Assembly (NCBI GenBank): GCA_000648925.1
Contig: JFHF01000027.1
Coordinates: 1-64,000, forward strand
Reading direction: 5' to 3'
DNA from: Caballeronia jiangsuensis
GTDB taxonomy: Bacteria; Pseudomonadota; Gammaproteobacteria; Burkholderiales; Burkholderiaceae
Length of the DNA: 64,000 bases
Positions 37,409 to 44,768 of the stretch are shown piece by piece. Under the pieces are notes generated by a model that made no database searches, was not told the origin of the DNA, and saw nothing but the letters and a program-made list of their open reading frames with translations. The number at the start of each line of letters is the position of its first letter. The first letter of the stretch is position 1. A program made the position numbers and the translations under genes.

Positions 37409-38833
37409 TCAGCGGCTCAATTCGGTAGGGATGGTCAGATGTTCGGACTGCGCACGGCGGCGCTTTCTGGCGACGAGGCCATACAGCAATCCCGTCGCGG
37501 CTAGCCCGATCACCCAGGAAATATCGGAGTCCGCGAGCGCGCGCGCGATGGGGCCGGTATAAAAGCCGCTCGATATGAAAGGCAGTTCGAGTAGAACGCC
37601 GCAGACATAGACAGCGATCGTCGACAGATTCCAGCTTCCGTAGCGGCCGCTGGGATCGGAGAGCGCGTGCAGGTCATAGCTCGACCCGTTGACGAAGAAA
37701 TAATCGACGATGCTGATAGCGCTCCATGGCGTGATGAACGCGAGGAGAAAGATCAGAAATGACGAGAACGACTTGATAAACGAATGCGAACCCGTTATGG
37801 CAATCAACACCGCGAGCGATACCATGCCGAGCACGTAGAAGAACCTGTGACGGACGGACACGGCATCGCGGTGGCGAAACGCTCCGATGATGGTCGCAGT
37901 CGACATGTAGCTGCTATAGGCATTGAGCGTCATCATCGTTATCTTTCCGAAGCCGACAATGAAGTACAGCACCATCGCCATGGCGCCTGTCGCGCCGAGC
38001 CCGACCACGAACTGCACCTCGCGTCCCGAGAAGGCGGCACCGGCGAGCGCCGCTGCGAAGACGCCGAACGTCATGGATGCCTGTGAGCCGATCACCGTGC
38101 CGAGCGATGCGGCCAGAAAAATCCTGACGCGCGACGTGCTGGCGGGAAGATAACGCGCGTAGTCGGCCACATAGGGCCCGTACGATATCTGCCAGGCGGC
38201 CGCCAGCGAGACGGCGAACACGAAGTGGCTCGCGACGAAGTTCCGCTGCGCAAGCAGGCCGCCAATGTCGTGATGTGCCAGTAGAGCGGCGAACATATAG
38301 ACGAACGCACAGACGCCCACCACACTGGCCACCCTGGCGATCGAGTGGATCGTACGATATCCGAGCGTTGCGAGAAGCAGCGTTACGATGCCGAACACGA
38401 CGATGCCCTGCCAGTCACTAATGCGCAGGATCCGGGCGACAGCTTGTCCGGCGAGCAATGTCCCACCTGCCGAAAATCCTACGTAAAGGAAGCTCACGAG
38501 CAGGAGCGGAATGACCGCGCCGAACACGCCAAACTGCACGCGGCTGCGGATCATCTGCGGCAGACCGATTTTTGGACCGAACGATGCCTGCAGAGCCATC
38601 ACCATACTGCCCAGCACCTGGCCGATGAGAAGACCGATCAATGACCAGAAGACATCGCCGCCTAACACGACGGCAAGCGCCCCCGTGACGATTGCAGTGA
38701 TATTCAGATTGACGCCGAGCCACAGCGTGAACTGGCCAAACGCCGTGCCGTGGCGCTCGTTTTCGGGAATGTAGTCAAGCGAACGCTTCTCTATCACTGA
38801 CGCGGAAGCGCCAACTTCTTTCGAGGTGGCCAT
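37409..38833 (-). CDS. NCS1-family permease
   Basis: 474 residues, about 12 membrane helices. The family regions are FTLWLGVNLNITAIVTGAL, ASFGPKIGLPQMIRSRVQFG, WQISYGPYVADYARYLP and PWSAISIVDYFFV. It is only distantly like the permease at 20593-22065. First gene of the minus-strand operon with the acyl-CoA ligase and the fusion protein, it probably imports the pathway's substrate. The divergent LysR gene starts 169 bases away. Confidence 0.85.
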   Translation of the reverse strand: MATSKEVGASASVIEKRSLDYIPENERHGTAFGQFTLWLGVNLNITAIVTGALAVVLGGDVFWSLIGLLIGQVLGSMVMALQASFGPKIGLPQMIRSRVQFGVFGAVIPLLLVSFLYVGFSAGGTLLAGQAVARILRISDWQGIVVFGIVTLLLATLGYRTIHSIARVASVVGVCAFVYMFAALLAHHDIGGLLAQRNFVASHFVFAVSLAAAWQISYGPYVADYARYLPASTSRVRIFLAASLGTVIGSQASMTFGVFAAALAGAAFSGREVQFVVGLGATGAMAMVLYFIVGFGKITMMTLNAYSSYMSTATIIGAFRHRDAVSVRHRFFYVLGMVSLAVLIAITGSHSFIKSFSSFLIFLLAFITPWSAISIVDYFFVNGSSYDLHALSDPSGRYGSWNLSTIAVYVCGVLLELPFISSGFYTGPIARALADSDISWVIGLAATGLLYGLVARKRRRAQSEHLTIPTELSR

Positions 38834-38991
38834 GGCGTGAACCTTGAAGTGGTGATGGATGCCGGAAGTAACCCGGCGCTATGGAACGGAACGTACGCAG
38901 CATTCGGATCGACGATCCCGAAACGGCGCGACCATGCACAGATAGTAGGGAAGTCGCCGTATAATAAAAAATGTCGGTTTTTAATTCTGTA

Positions 38992-39008
38992 TATCAAATA
39001 TCTTGATA
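38992..39008 (+). promoter_or_regulatory. LysR-type box overlapping the lysR start
   Basis: TATCAA-ATATC-TTGATA is a perfect 6-5-6 inverted repeat and contains the T-N11-A core typical of LysR sites. It lies in the divergent region, and its right arm includes the TTG start codon at 39003. Another imperfect palindrome, TTCGG-N10-CCGAA, lies near 38900-38925, nearer the permease gene. Binding by the adjacent LysR protein to control both directions is inferred. Confidence 0.65.
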
Positions 39009-39896
39009 CACTTCACGTTGCGGCAGATCGAATATTTCATGGCAGCGGTAGAACATCGCGGCGCTTTGGCGGCCGCGAAGGCGATGAACGTGTCGCAGCC
39101 TTCGATCTCACACGCGATTGGCGAATTGGAGGCGTTGTGGTGTGAGCGGCTTTTCACGCGTGTCCCGAGCCGTGGCCTGGAGTTGACTGCCGCAGGCAAA
39201 CGCCGCTATAAGGAAGCACGGGAACTGATGCAGCGCGCGGCGCAACTCGGCGCACGAGATACTGCCAGCGTCGTGGGCGACCTGTCGGTAGGCTGTTTCG
39301 CGACGCTCGGCGCGCGCCATCTTCCGCCGATCATCCGGCATTTTCAGAATCACTATCCCGATGTCCGGTTGACGATCCAGGAAGGCGATACGGAGGAACT
39401 TGTCGAAGAGGTGGAGCGAGGCACGCTCGATCTGGCGCTGATTTACGATATGGATCTCGCGCGTCAGGTGACGCTTCACGCTGTTGGCGAGCAATCACCC
39501 TATGCTCTGCTCCCGGAGGGGCATCGGCTGGCAAAGCATACTGCTGTTTCAATCAGGGAGCTGACAGTTGAGCCGTTCTTCCTGCTGGACATGCCGCACA
39601 GCCGTGACTATTTTCTTTCCCTGTTCCGGTTGGCTGGCGTATCGCCATCTGTCGCGCTGGAACTGCGTTCTGTCGAGATGATCCGATCGCTGGTCGCGAA
39701 CGGGCATGGAATTTCGATTCTCGTGACTCGCCCTGTCGGCGATACGAGCTACGACGGCCGGCCCATCGTTTGCCGGCCTCTGGACTCCACGATTCCTGCG
39801 CAACGGGTTGTCGTCGCCGCGCCGCAGACCACGCAGTTGCCGCGGCCGGCGGCCGCGTTTCTTGAAGTGATGCGCGACCGGTTCATGAAGTCCTGA
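39003..39896 (+). CDS. LysR-family regulator
   Basis: 297 residues. The N-terminal winged helix reads IHFTLRQIEYFMAAVEHRG, then AAKAMNVSQPSISHAIGELE; the rest is a periplasmic-binding-like effector domain (VGDLSVGCFATLGARHLPPI). The start is a TTG at 39003: it is the only start that keeps the full helix-turn-helix, but no ribosome site precedes it and the codon sits inside a LysR box, so initiation may be weak or leaderless. It is divergent from the NCS1-ligase-fusion operon and most likely controls it in response to its substrate. Confidence 0.88.
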   Translation: MIHFTLRQIEYFMAAVEHRGALAAAKAMNVSQPSISHAIGELEALWCERLFTRVPSRGLELTAAGKRRYKEARELMQRAAQLGARDTASVVGDLSVGCFATLGARHLPPIIRHFQNHYPDVRLTIQEGDTEELVEEVERGTLDLALIYDMDLARQVTLHAVGEQSPYALLPEGHRLAKHTAVSIRELTVEPFFLLDMPHSRDYFLSLFRLAGVSPSVALELRSVEMIRSLVANGHGISILVTRPVGDTSYDGRPIVCRPLDSTIPAQRVVVAAPQTTQLPRPAAAFLEVMRDRFMKS

Positions 39897-40312
39897 ATTG
39901 TTCTTGGTAGCGCCAAATATGTCCCACGGACAAAAAAATTCCGTTAGAGGGACCAGCAATGTCCGCGTGACTCACAGACGGGACAGAGCAGCCTCCTAGC
40001 GACCGTTTCGAGTCTTGGTGCCGCCCCTCGGATCTCCGCCCGAGGATCCGACCGAACGGCCGAAAGTGGACCCCGTGGAAGCCTTCTCTGCCGAAGCACT
40101 CAATGGCCCTGCCGAAAAAGCGATTGCGGGCGCAGAGGCCCGGAATCAACATGTAATCGCATTCGGGCCGCAGCGCAAGCGACGGCAACCCGTCAAAGAG
40201 GGCCGCCGCGCTGCCGGTTTGAGTTCGCGCGGAACTCGCAAGGCGCCCTGTTCTGAACGGGTATGTGTTCCGATAGGTATTGACGCGCGCGGTGTACCCG
40301 GAGATACGAATA
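39897..40312. other. gene-free region
   Basis: 416 bases between lysR and the small coupled genes. An open frame starting at 40015 runs through into the second small gene, but its first 160 codons have no start signal and no family look. Nothing else is supported. Confidence 0.4.
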
Positions 40313-40501
40313 ATGGAACACAACAAAGACGAGCCCGTTATCTTGCACATCTACCCCCTGCCGGGCGGCCTATGGGGTGGGCGGCTTACAGCGGGAGAGG
40401 AGGTCATAGGCGAGCTAGGCGCCTTTCAGTCCACACAGGAGGTCGAGCAGGCCGCCTCCGATACCGGCCTGTACCCGGACCGCATCTTTATAGAGGAATG
40501 A
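40313..40501 (+). CDS. small unknown protein
   Basis: 62 residues, MEHNKDEPVILHIYPLPGG then WGGRLTAGEEVIGELGAF, with an acidic end. GGAG lies 8 bases before the ATG. Its stop overlaps the next start in ATGA, so the two are coupled. The family is not recognised; the shape (a short beta-rich repeat with Gly-Gly and a C-terminal helix) recalls small accessory proteins of phages and islands. Confidence 0.55.
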   Translation: MEHNKDEPVILHIYPLPGGLWGGRLTAGEEVIGELGAFQSTQEVEQAASDTGLYPDRIFIEE

Positions 40502-40755
40502 CGACACCCGGTAGCGTAGCCCTCGGGGACGTAGCCGCGAAAGCGAGTCATCTGGATATCGCCTGCTCGCGCTGCGGACGGCGGGGCAAGTATCAACTGG
40601 CGCGGCTCGTGGCCCGCCTCGGCCCGGACTTCCCAATGACGGACCTCGCCTCGCAGCTAACGGACTGCCCGAATCGGGGCGCAAGCTCTCACGCCGAGCG
40701 GTGCGACGTGTATTTCCCCGGCCTCGTGGCAATCCTGCACGGCGGGACTAGCTAA
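40498..40755 (+). CDS. small zinc-knuckle protein, unknown
   Basis: 85 residues starting at the ATG overlapped by the preceding stop. A C-x2-C pair at residues 23-26 (ACSRCGRRGKYQL) and later single cysteines (LTDCPNRG, ERCDVYFPGL) suggest a four-Cys zinc site. Proteins of this look occur in mobile elements of Proteobacteria, where their role is unknown. A terminator follows at 40830. Confidence 0.6.
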   Translation: MTTPGSVALGDVAAKASHLDIACSRCGRRGKYQLARLVARLGPDFPMTDLASQLTDCPNRGASSHAERCDVYFPGLVAILHGGTS

Positions 40756-41076
40756 AGTTTGCCAGGGCGGTGCCGTTAAACAGGTCTCTCTCCAGAACAT
40801 GTATTCAATAAGTTTCATGTTTTGCCTTGGGGCCGCTCGACATGGGCGGCCCTTTTTCATTCTCGCCGCATACACACGGGTCTGCACTGCACCAAAACCG
40901 CCCGCCTCCGGGCCGTGATTAGCGGTTGACTTAACGCTCTCATCGTGGCGATGTTTATGTATGTATGTCGCCGTCGAGATGACGGCGTTATGTCAAGCTC
41001 TCGCAGCGCTCTAGGAAGTTGACACACGGGCATAGGACGCTATCTATGCATCAACCCGTTTCAAGTCAGCCCGAGT
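40756..41076. other. terminator-bearing spacer
   Basis: 321 bases with no supported gene. It contains the terminator at 40830-40857 and a second hairpin CGCCGTC-GAGAT-GACGGCG (40969-40987) without a U-tract. Confidence 0.5.
40830..40857 (+). terminator. Rho-independent terminator
   Basis: GGGCCGC (40830-40836) pairs with GCGGCCC (40846-40852), loop TCGACATGG, followed by TTTTT. It ends the small two-gene unit 40313-40755. Confidence 0.8.
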
Positions 41077-41559
41077 TCAACCGGGGATCGACGCTACCGG
41101 TAGGAACAGCGTGAGCGGTTCCTCGGTAAGCGGCTCGAAGCCATATTTCTTGTAAAAACCGGCGGCGTCATCATCAACGGCGTTAACAACAACGCACTGA
41201 ACGCCGACCGTTTCAGCCGTGCTAACGATCGCATCAAGCGCATGCATTAGAAGGTATTCGCCGAGGCCCTGACCTTTATTGTTCTTGTCAACGGCGAGCC
41301 GTGCCAAGAGCACTGCGGATACATTCCGGGGGAGTTTCTTGCCAGACATGCCCGCGGTTTCAACCGAGGTAGCGGCAAGAGCGTAGTACCCGGCGATCCG
41401 GTGTGGATCGCCAGGCTGAATCGCGACGAATGTACGAGAAAGATTCTTTTCCTGATGCTGCTTGGCTGTTTTTTGCAGCCACTCATTCAGCGAAAAAACG
41501 CCGCAATCAAAACTACTGCGGTCGTCCTTCGATTCCAGACTTCGAATTTGTTTTTCCAA
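41077..41559 (-). CDS. GNAT acetyltransferase toxin (TacT-like)
   Basis: About 160 residues from a TTG at 41559 (EKQIRSLESKDDRSSFDCG); no ATG in the right place exists, and the frame extends to 41634 inside the antitoxin gene. The GNAT core is clear: RTFVAIQPGDPHRIAGYYAL, the acetyl-CoA loop KGQGLGEYLLMHALD, and FYKKYGFEPL with the catalytic-type Tyr. TacT-type toxins acetylate aminoacyl-tRNA and stop translation. It overlaps by about 47 bases the DUF1778 (TacA-type) antitoxin gene, the usual arrangement of this pair. Confidence 0.85.
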   Translation of the reverse strand: MEKQIRSLESKDDRSSFDCGVFSLNEWLQKTAKQHQEKNLSRTFVAIQPGDPHRIAGYYALAATSVETAGMSGKKLPRNVSAVLLARLAVDKNNKGQGLGEYLLMHALDAIVSTAETVGVQCVVVNAVDDDAAGFYKKYGFEPLTEEPLTLFLPVASIPG

Positions 41560-41860
41560 TTTTAGTTTTCCGAAAACGTTCCATTGCGCGCTGCAACGCT
41601 TCGTTCGGCTTGGCCGGTTCATCGAGCAACGCAAAGAAACGCTGAGACTGTTCCACCGTCAGCCGAATGGACCGGATGACGTCTTCCTGTTCGATCACCT
41701 GCTCCGCCGCCCGCAGTGCTGATTGCACAACGAACTGGTTGAGGGTGCTACCCGATAGATCTGCAGCAAGCTGCAGAACCTCCTGCTTCTCCGCACTTAA
41801 CCGGGCAGTGATTCGCCCGCGAACGGAGTTTTCCGTATCGCTGTCGTGCCTGATAGCCAT
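41513..41860 (-). CDS. DUF1778 ribbon-helix-helix antitoxin (TacA-like)
   Basis: 115 residues. The N-terminal ribbon-helix-helix is VRGRITARLSAEKQEVLQLA then GSTLNQFVVQSALRAAEQV, and the C-terminal tail (VEQSQRFFALLDEPAKPNEALQ) is the toxin-neutralising segment typical of TacA. AAGGAA lies 7 bases before the ATG. Partner of the GNAT toxin gene downstream. TacA-type proteins also bind their own promoter; the perfect palindrome ACCGCATGCGGT at 42013-42024 is a possible site, though 153 bases away. Confidence 0.88.
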   Translation of the reverse strand: MAIRHDSDTENSVRGRITARLSAEKQEVLQLAADLSGSTLNQFVVQSALRAAEQVIEQEDVIRSIRLTVEQSQRFFALLDEPAKPNEALQRAMERFRKTKIGKTNSKSGIEGRPQ

Positions 41861-42012
41861 TTGCTATTCCTTCCTATATCGAACCGGCCCTGTGCCGCCT
41901 CCCGGCGATGACATGGGCGAGGGCTCTCGCTTGTAATTGACAAAGGGCAACATGCCCTGTCCTGTGGCGTCATTAAACGCATCTCGCCTTCCGAAGAAGG
42001 AAACCCAAGTAT

Positions 42013-42024
42013 ACCGCATGCGGT
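42013..42024. promoter_or_regulatory. 12-bp palindrome, possible operator
   Basis: ACCGCATGCGGT is a perfect palindrome between the divergent antitoxin gene (41860) and the gene at 42183. GTGCCATTTTGACAC (42044-42058) is an imperfect inverted repeat close by and resembles the operator candidate at 357-372. No binding protein is identified. Confidence 0.35.
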
Positions 42025-42125
42025 GACACATTGCAACCATCCGGTGCCATTTTGACACCACGATGCAATAACGGGAAAAGAAGCCGACCTGCAAAATATA
42101 CAAATGCATCATCGCACAATTCATA

Positions 42126-42154
42126 TTGAATAACGCGTAGTTCGCATGTAGAAT
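42126..42154 (+). promoter_or_regulatory. promoter of the P27-like gene
   Basis: TTGAAT (42126-42131) and TAGAAT (42149-42154) are spaced by 17 bases. The palindrome ATTCA-TAT-TGAAT (42119-42131) covers the -35 box and could be a repressor site. The gene start lies 29 bases past the -10 box. Confidence 0.5.
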
Positions 42155-42182
42155 TGCGTTGTTGAGCAACATAGGACCCATC

Positions 42183-42716
42183 ATGACAACCAGCGTGCCG
42201 CCTATCGTGACCAGCGTCGAAGACGCCGTTGCCGGCGTTTTTGAGTACAACCAGCAAATCGCGAAGGTTTCAGAAGACCATCCGATCATTCGGACTATGG
42301 CGTACGCCCGAGCGTGGTACGCGGTGCGCGATGCCGACGGGACGTATCTCTTTGGGCCTAGCAAATTTATTGGCTATATCGGCAACACTCCGGCGCTCTA
42401 CGCCGAATACAACGGCAAAGGTGGAGAGATGGATGGTCGTACGACCGAGCGGGCTTTGAAGAATTTTTCGGATCCGATTGATTCGGGGCATCCGCTTTTC
42501 GCCGAAATGATGCGTAGTCTTGCTGCCTTCTGTGCCCGCTTCGGTCTAACACCGAGTGCCGCCGCACGCCTTGCTCTGTTACCGACCCCGGCGCCCAAAG
42601 GTGCGCCACCGAAAGAAGGGGATGCCGAATATGTGGACCTTATCTGGCGTCTCGTTGAGCGGCTACCACGGCACGCTCGACGGGAAATCAGCCAACGGCT
42701 CAGGGACCTTCCCTAA
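42183..42716 (+). CDS. hypothetical protein with P27-terminase-like C-terminus
   Basis: 177 residues from the ATG at 42183, chosen because AGGA is 6 bases upstream (ATG at 42159 lacks one). The N-terminal part reads AYARAWYAVRDADGTYLFGP, then SKFIGYIGN and DGRTTERALKNF, which I do not recognise. The C-terminal half, LFAEMMRSLAAFCARFGLTP then SAAARLALLP, looks like the end of P27-family phage small terminase subunits, which bind DNA at packaging sites. It stands alone beside the defence operon and could be a repurposed phage gene. Function unknown. Confidence 0.5.
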   Translation: MTTSVPPIVTSVEDAVAGVFEYNQQIAKVSEDHPIIRTMAYARAWYAVRDADGTYLFGPSKFIGYIGNTPALYAEYNGKGGEMDGRTTERALKNFSDPIDSGHPLFAEMMRSLAAFCARFGLTPSAAARLALLPTPAPKGAPPKEGDAEYVDLIWRLVERLPRHARREISQRLRDLP

Positions 42717-42848
42717 CCGTGGGCACCCTGCTCGCAGGAAATTTCGGGCTAGCGCTACCTGCGCTAGTGACTGCTATGCTGCTATGGGACGAGAGCGCGG
42801 ACATCTGCTCTCTCGAGTTTTTCGCCTCAGCGATCAGTAATAAGCGCT

Positions 42849-42872
42849 CGCCGCGCGTATGCGCGCGCGGCG
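42849..42872. repeat. G+C-rich hairpin between converging units
   Basis: CGCCGCGCG (42849-42857) pairs with CGCGCGGCG (42864-42872), a 9-bp stem with a 6-base loop, between the plus-strand gene ending at 42716 and the minus-strand operon ending at 42996. There is no U-tract; it could still stop or pause transcription from both sides. Confidence 0.5.
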
Positions 42873-42995
42873 GAGACTACGACGAAGTATCCGGCTTGCC
42901 TCGCCCGCTGAACAGCTCGGACTCTGAACTCGCCGGTCGTGACAGCTTCGCGCGGCGACGCGAGCGTGCACACGGCGGAAAACGGTTTTTCTCGA

Positions 42996-43868
42996 TTAGT
43001 GAATTTCCAGCTCGGACAATATCCCCGCAGCTTCCTTCGGGCTGCATGCTTGTAACAGCTGGATCCCTTTCCGGCTACTCACAAATTTCAGACGATCGAA
43101 GAGTTCGTCGGCGATGCGCTTCGATTCCGGCATCACAGCCAATGCCAGGGACGTCGTATTGACGAGCAGTGATGGCTGCGTCGGAGCTGACTGTTCTCGT
43201 AGAAGCGACGCCGTAATGTCAAGTTCGAGGACTTTGCTTTCGGCTTCTTTTTGAAGTGAGATAAGGTGAGCGGCTGAAGACGGCAGACTCGTGACTTGGA
43301 CTAGATGCCTACCGTGAGCATAGTCGATAGTCATCTCAGCGGCCCCGTGTAACTTCAAGCGTTTATTGAATCGAGCCTTTCGTTCCTCGTCTTCCCGAGC
43401 AAACGATGATCTGAGGTACCTCAGGAACTGACTGGTTGGTATCGAATTCCGCCGATTGACATCGCCGTCCGCCTCGTACGAATCCCGCGATCCAAAAGTC
43501 GAAAGTGATCGAATAGCTCCGTCAACGACCTGCTTCTCCGAGTATCCGCGGATTCGCATAGCCTTTCCGACTGTGAAGCCATCAAACGGAGCGATCAAAT
43601 CATCGAAAGCCGCTCCTTCAAGCATTTGGTCACGCATGAAGGCAGCCACATGCTCTAGAATTCCAAATGCAGAGGTTGCACGCTTGCTCCCGATCATCGC
43701 TTTCAATTGCTTGAGATGAAAGGCAACGTGTGCATTCGAAACGCCAGGCGTCGGCGCGTCGTACCGAATCACAATTAGCGCTACGAATCGCTCACCCGTA
43801 GACGCATTCGGCGACCAGAGAACCGGTGCAGCATGTGCGGCGATCGGCGGTAACTCCCATGCGTTCAT
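42996..43868 (-). CDS. unknown partner of the HipA-like kinase (possibly DUF3037-like)
   Basis: 290 residues from the ATG at 43868, preferred because GGAG is 8 bases upstream; an ATG at 43886 overlaps the kinase gene. The N-terminus (PVLWSPNASTGERFVALIVI) vaguely recalls DUF3037 proteins, which are commonly encoded next to HipA-like kinases; the match is weak. The middle has alternating helices and a basic segment (EDEERKARFNKRLKLHG), and the C-terminus is helical (SKRIADELFDRLKFVSSRKG). It is the last gene of the SNF2-Mod-Res-kinase operon, 5 bases after the kinase stop. It could be the kinase's target, antitoxin or a nuclease-like effector. Confidence 0.55.
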   Translation of the reverse strand: MNAWELPPIAAHAAPVLWSPNASTGERFVALIVIRYDAPTPGVSNAHVAFHLKQLKAMIGSKRATSAFGILEHVAAFMRDQMLEGAAFDDLIAPFDGFTVGKAMRIRGYSEKQVVDGAIRSLSTFGSRDSYEADGDVNRRNSIPTSQFLRYLRSSFAREDEERKARFNKRLKLHGAAEMTIDYAHGRHLVQVTSLPSSAAHLISLQKEAESKVLELDITASLLREQSAPTQPSLLVNTTSLALAVMPESKRIADELFDRLKFVSSRKGIQLLQACSPKEAAGILSELEIH

Positions 43869-43873
43869 GGTTT

Positions 43874-44758
43874 TTACTCCGTCCATAATGCTTCGGCGCG
43901 AGGTACATCCAAGCGCTTCTCAATGAATAACGTGAGTGGTGCTAGGCGCAACGCTATCAGGTCGACAATGATGGCCGCGACTCTCAGGATCTCAGAGAGT
44001 TGAGGTTGTCGCACCTCCCACTTTCGCATCTCAATCGCAAGGATCTTAAGCCTCTTTGCTTGTCGAGCGAGCTTGTCGGCCTGAGCTACAACATCTTGCC
44101 CCGACTGACGCCGTTTCTTAAGTTGATCGAGGATTTGATTTATTCTCGCCATATGCTCGACGATTCGCGCTTGCGCGCTGTCATGCTCGAGCGTCGCATA
44201 GATTCTCGAAAGCGGTTGGAGTGCCAAATTGTGGTCAAAGAGCCACCATTTCAATCCGTCGAAGATCAGGTTTTGCGCGTGCCGATCGGGGTTCGCCACC
44301 AGTTCGTCCCATGCCGCTCCGATAGGTCCGACGGCATCGCTACAAACTTGGCCCCAGATGTAATCCTCCGCACGATCGTCTTCCGAGAGTCTTCTTGCAA
44401 GAAAAGGATCGGGGGCTTGAAAAAGGCTGCCGAACAGAATGAGTGGTCCGGTTTTAACAGCAGAAGGATATGACGGGATGTCTTCAAGCTCAGCTACGAC
44501 AAGCGCGGGACTCGGTACGGGAAGTTTCAAGACCTGAGACGCGAGTCCGCACGCCAACTCGATGCAAAGTTGTGCCGAGTCGGACAAGTATTTTACGAAA
44601 ACCGGGATACCAGGCTCATCAACCCAAGGTACGCCAGCGAGGCCTTTCCACACATGGTTCAAATGTTTTCCGTGGACCTTCTCGGCCACTCCCAGCAACC
44701 GATAGATCGGAGGGCGTGCTATCAGTGCCGCTATGTCTGCTGGCAGATCGGTTCTCAT
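43874..44758 (-). CDS. HipA-like protein kinase
   Basis: 294 residues. Kinase marks are an ATP-site Lys K56 (VFVKYLS), a Glu E67 in the following helix (IELACGLASQ), the catalytic loop N156-P-D158-R-H160-x2-N163 (NPDRHAQN) and a metal-binding D175 in WLFDHNLAL. The NxDRHxxN loop is that of HipA-type kinases. It lacks the N-terminal HipA barrel and is shorter than HipA (about 440), like the compact HipA-like kinases found with partner proteins. The C-terminal 90 residues form helices rich in Lys/Arg. It starts 10 bases after the res stop. HipA-type kinases phosphorylate translation factors; here it may be a defence effector triggered by the R-M part. Confidence 0.7.
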   Translation of the reverse strand: MRTDLPADIAALIARPPIYRLLGVAEKVHGKHLNHVWKGLAGVPWVDEPGIPVFVKYLSDSAQLCIELACGLASQVLKLPVPSPALVVAELEDIPSYPSAVKTGPLILFGSLFQAPDPFLARRLSEDDRAEDYIWGQVCSDAVGPIGAAWDELVANPDRHAQNLIFDGLKWWLFDHNLALQPLSRIYATLEHDSAQARIVEHMARINQILDQLKKRRQSGQDVVAQADKLARQAKRLKILAIEMRKWEVRQPQLSEILRVAAIIVDLIALRLAPLTLFIEKRLDVPRAEALWTE

Positions 44759-44768
44759 AGCTAGCTTT

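Noticed and set aside
40015-40497. N-terminal extension of the zinc-knuckle gene
   Set aside because: No start signal or conserved sequence; the ATG at 40498 overlaps the preceding stop, which indicates coupling.
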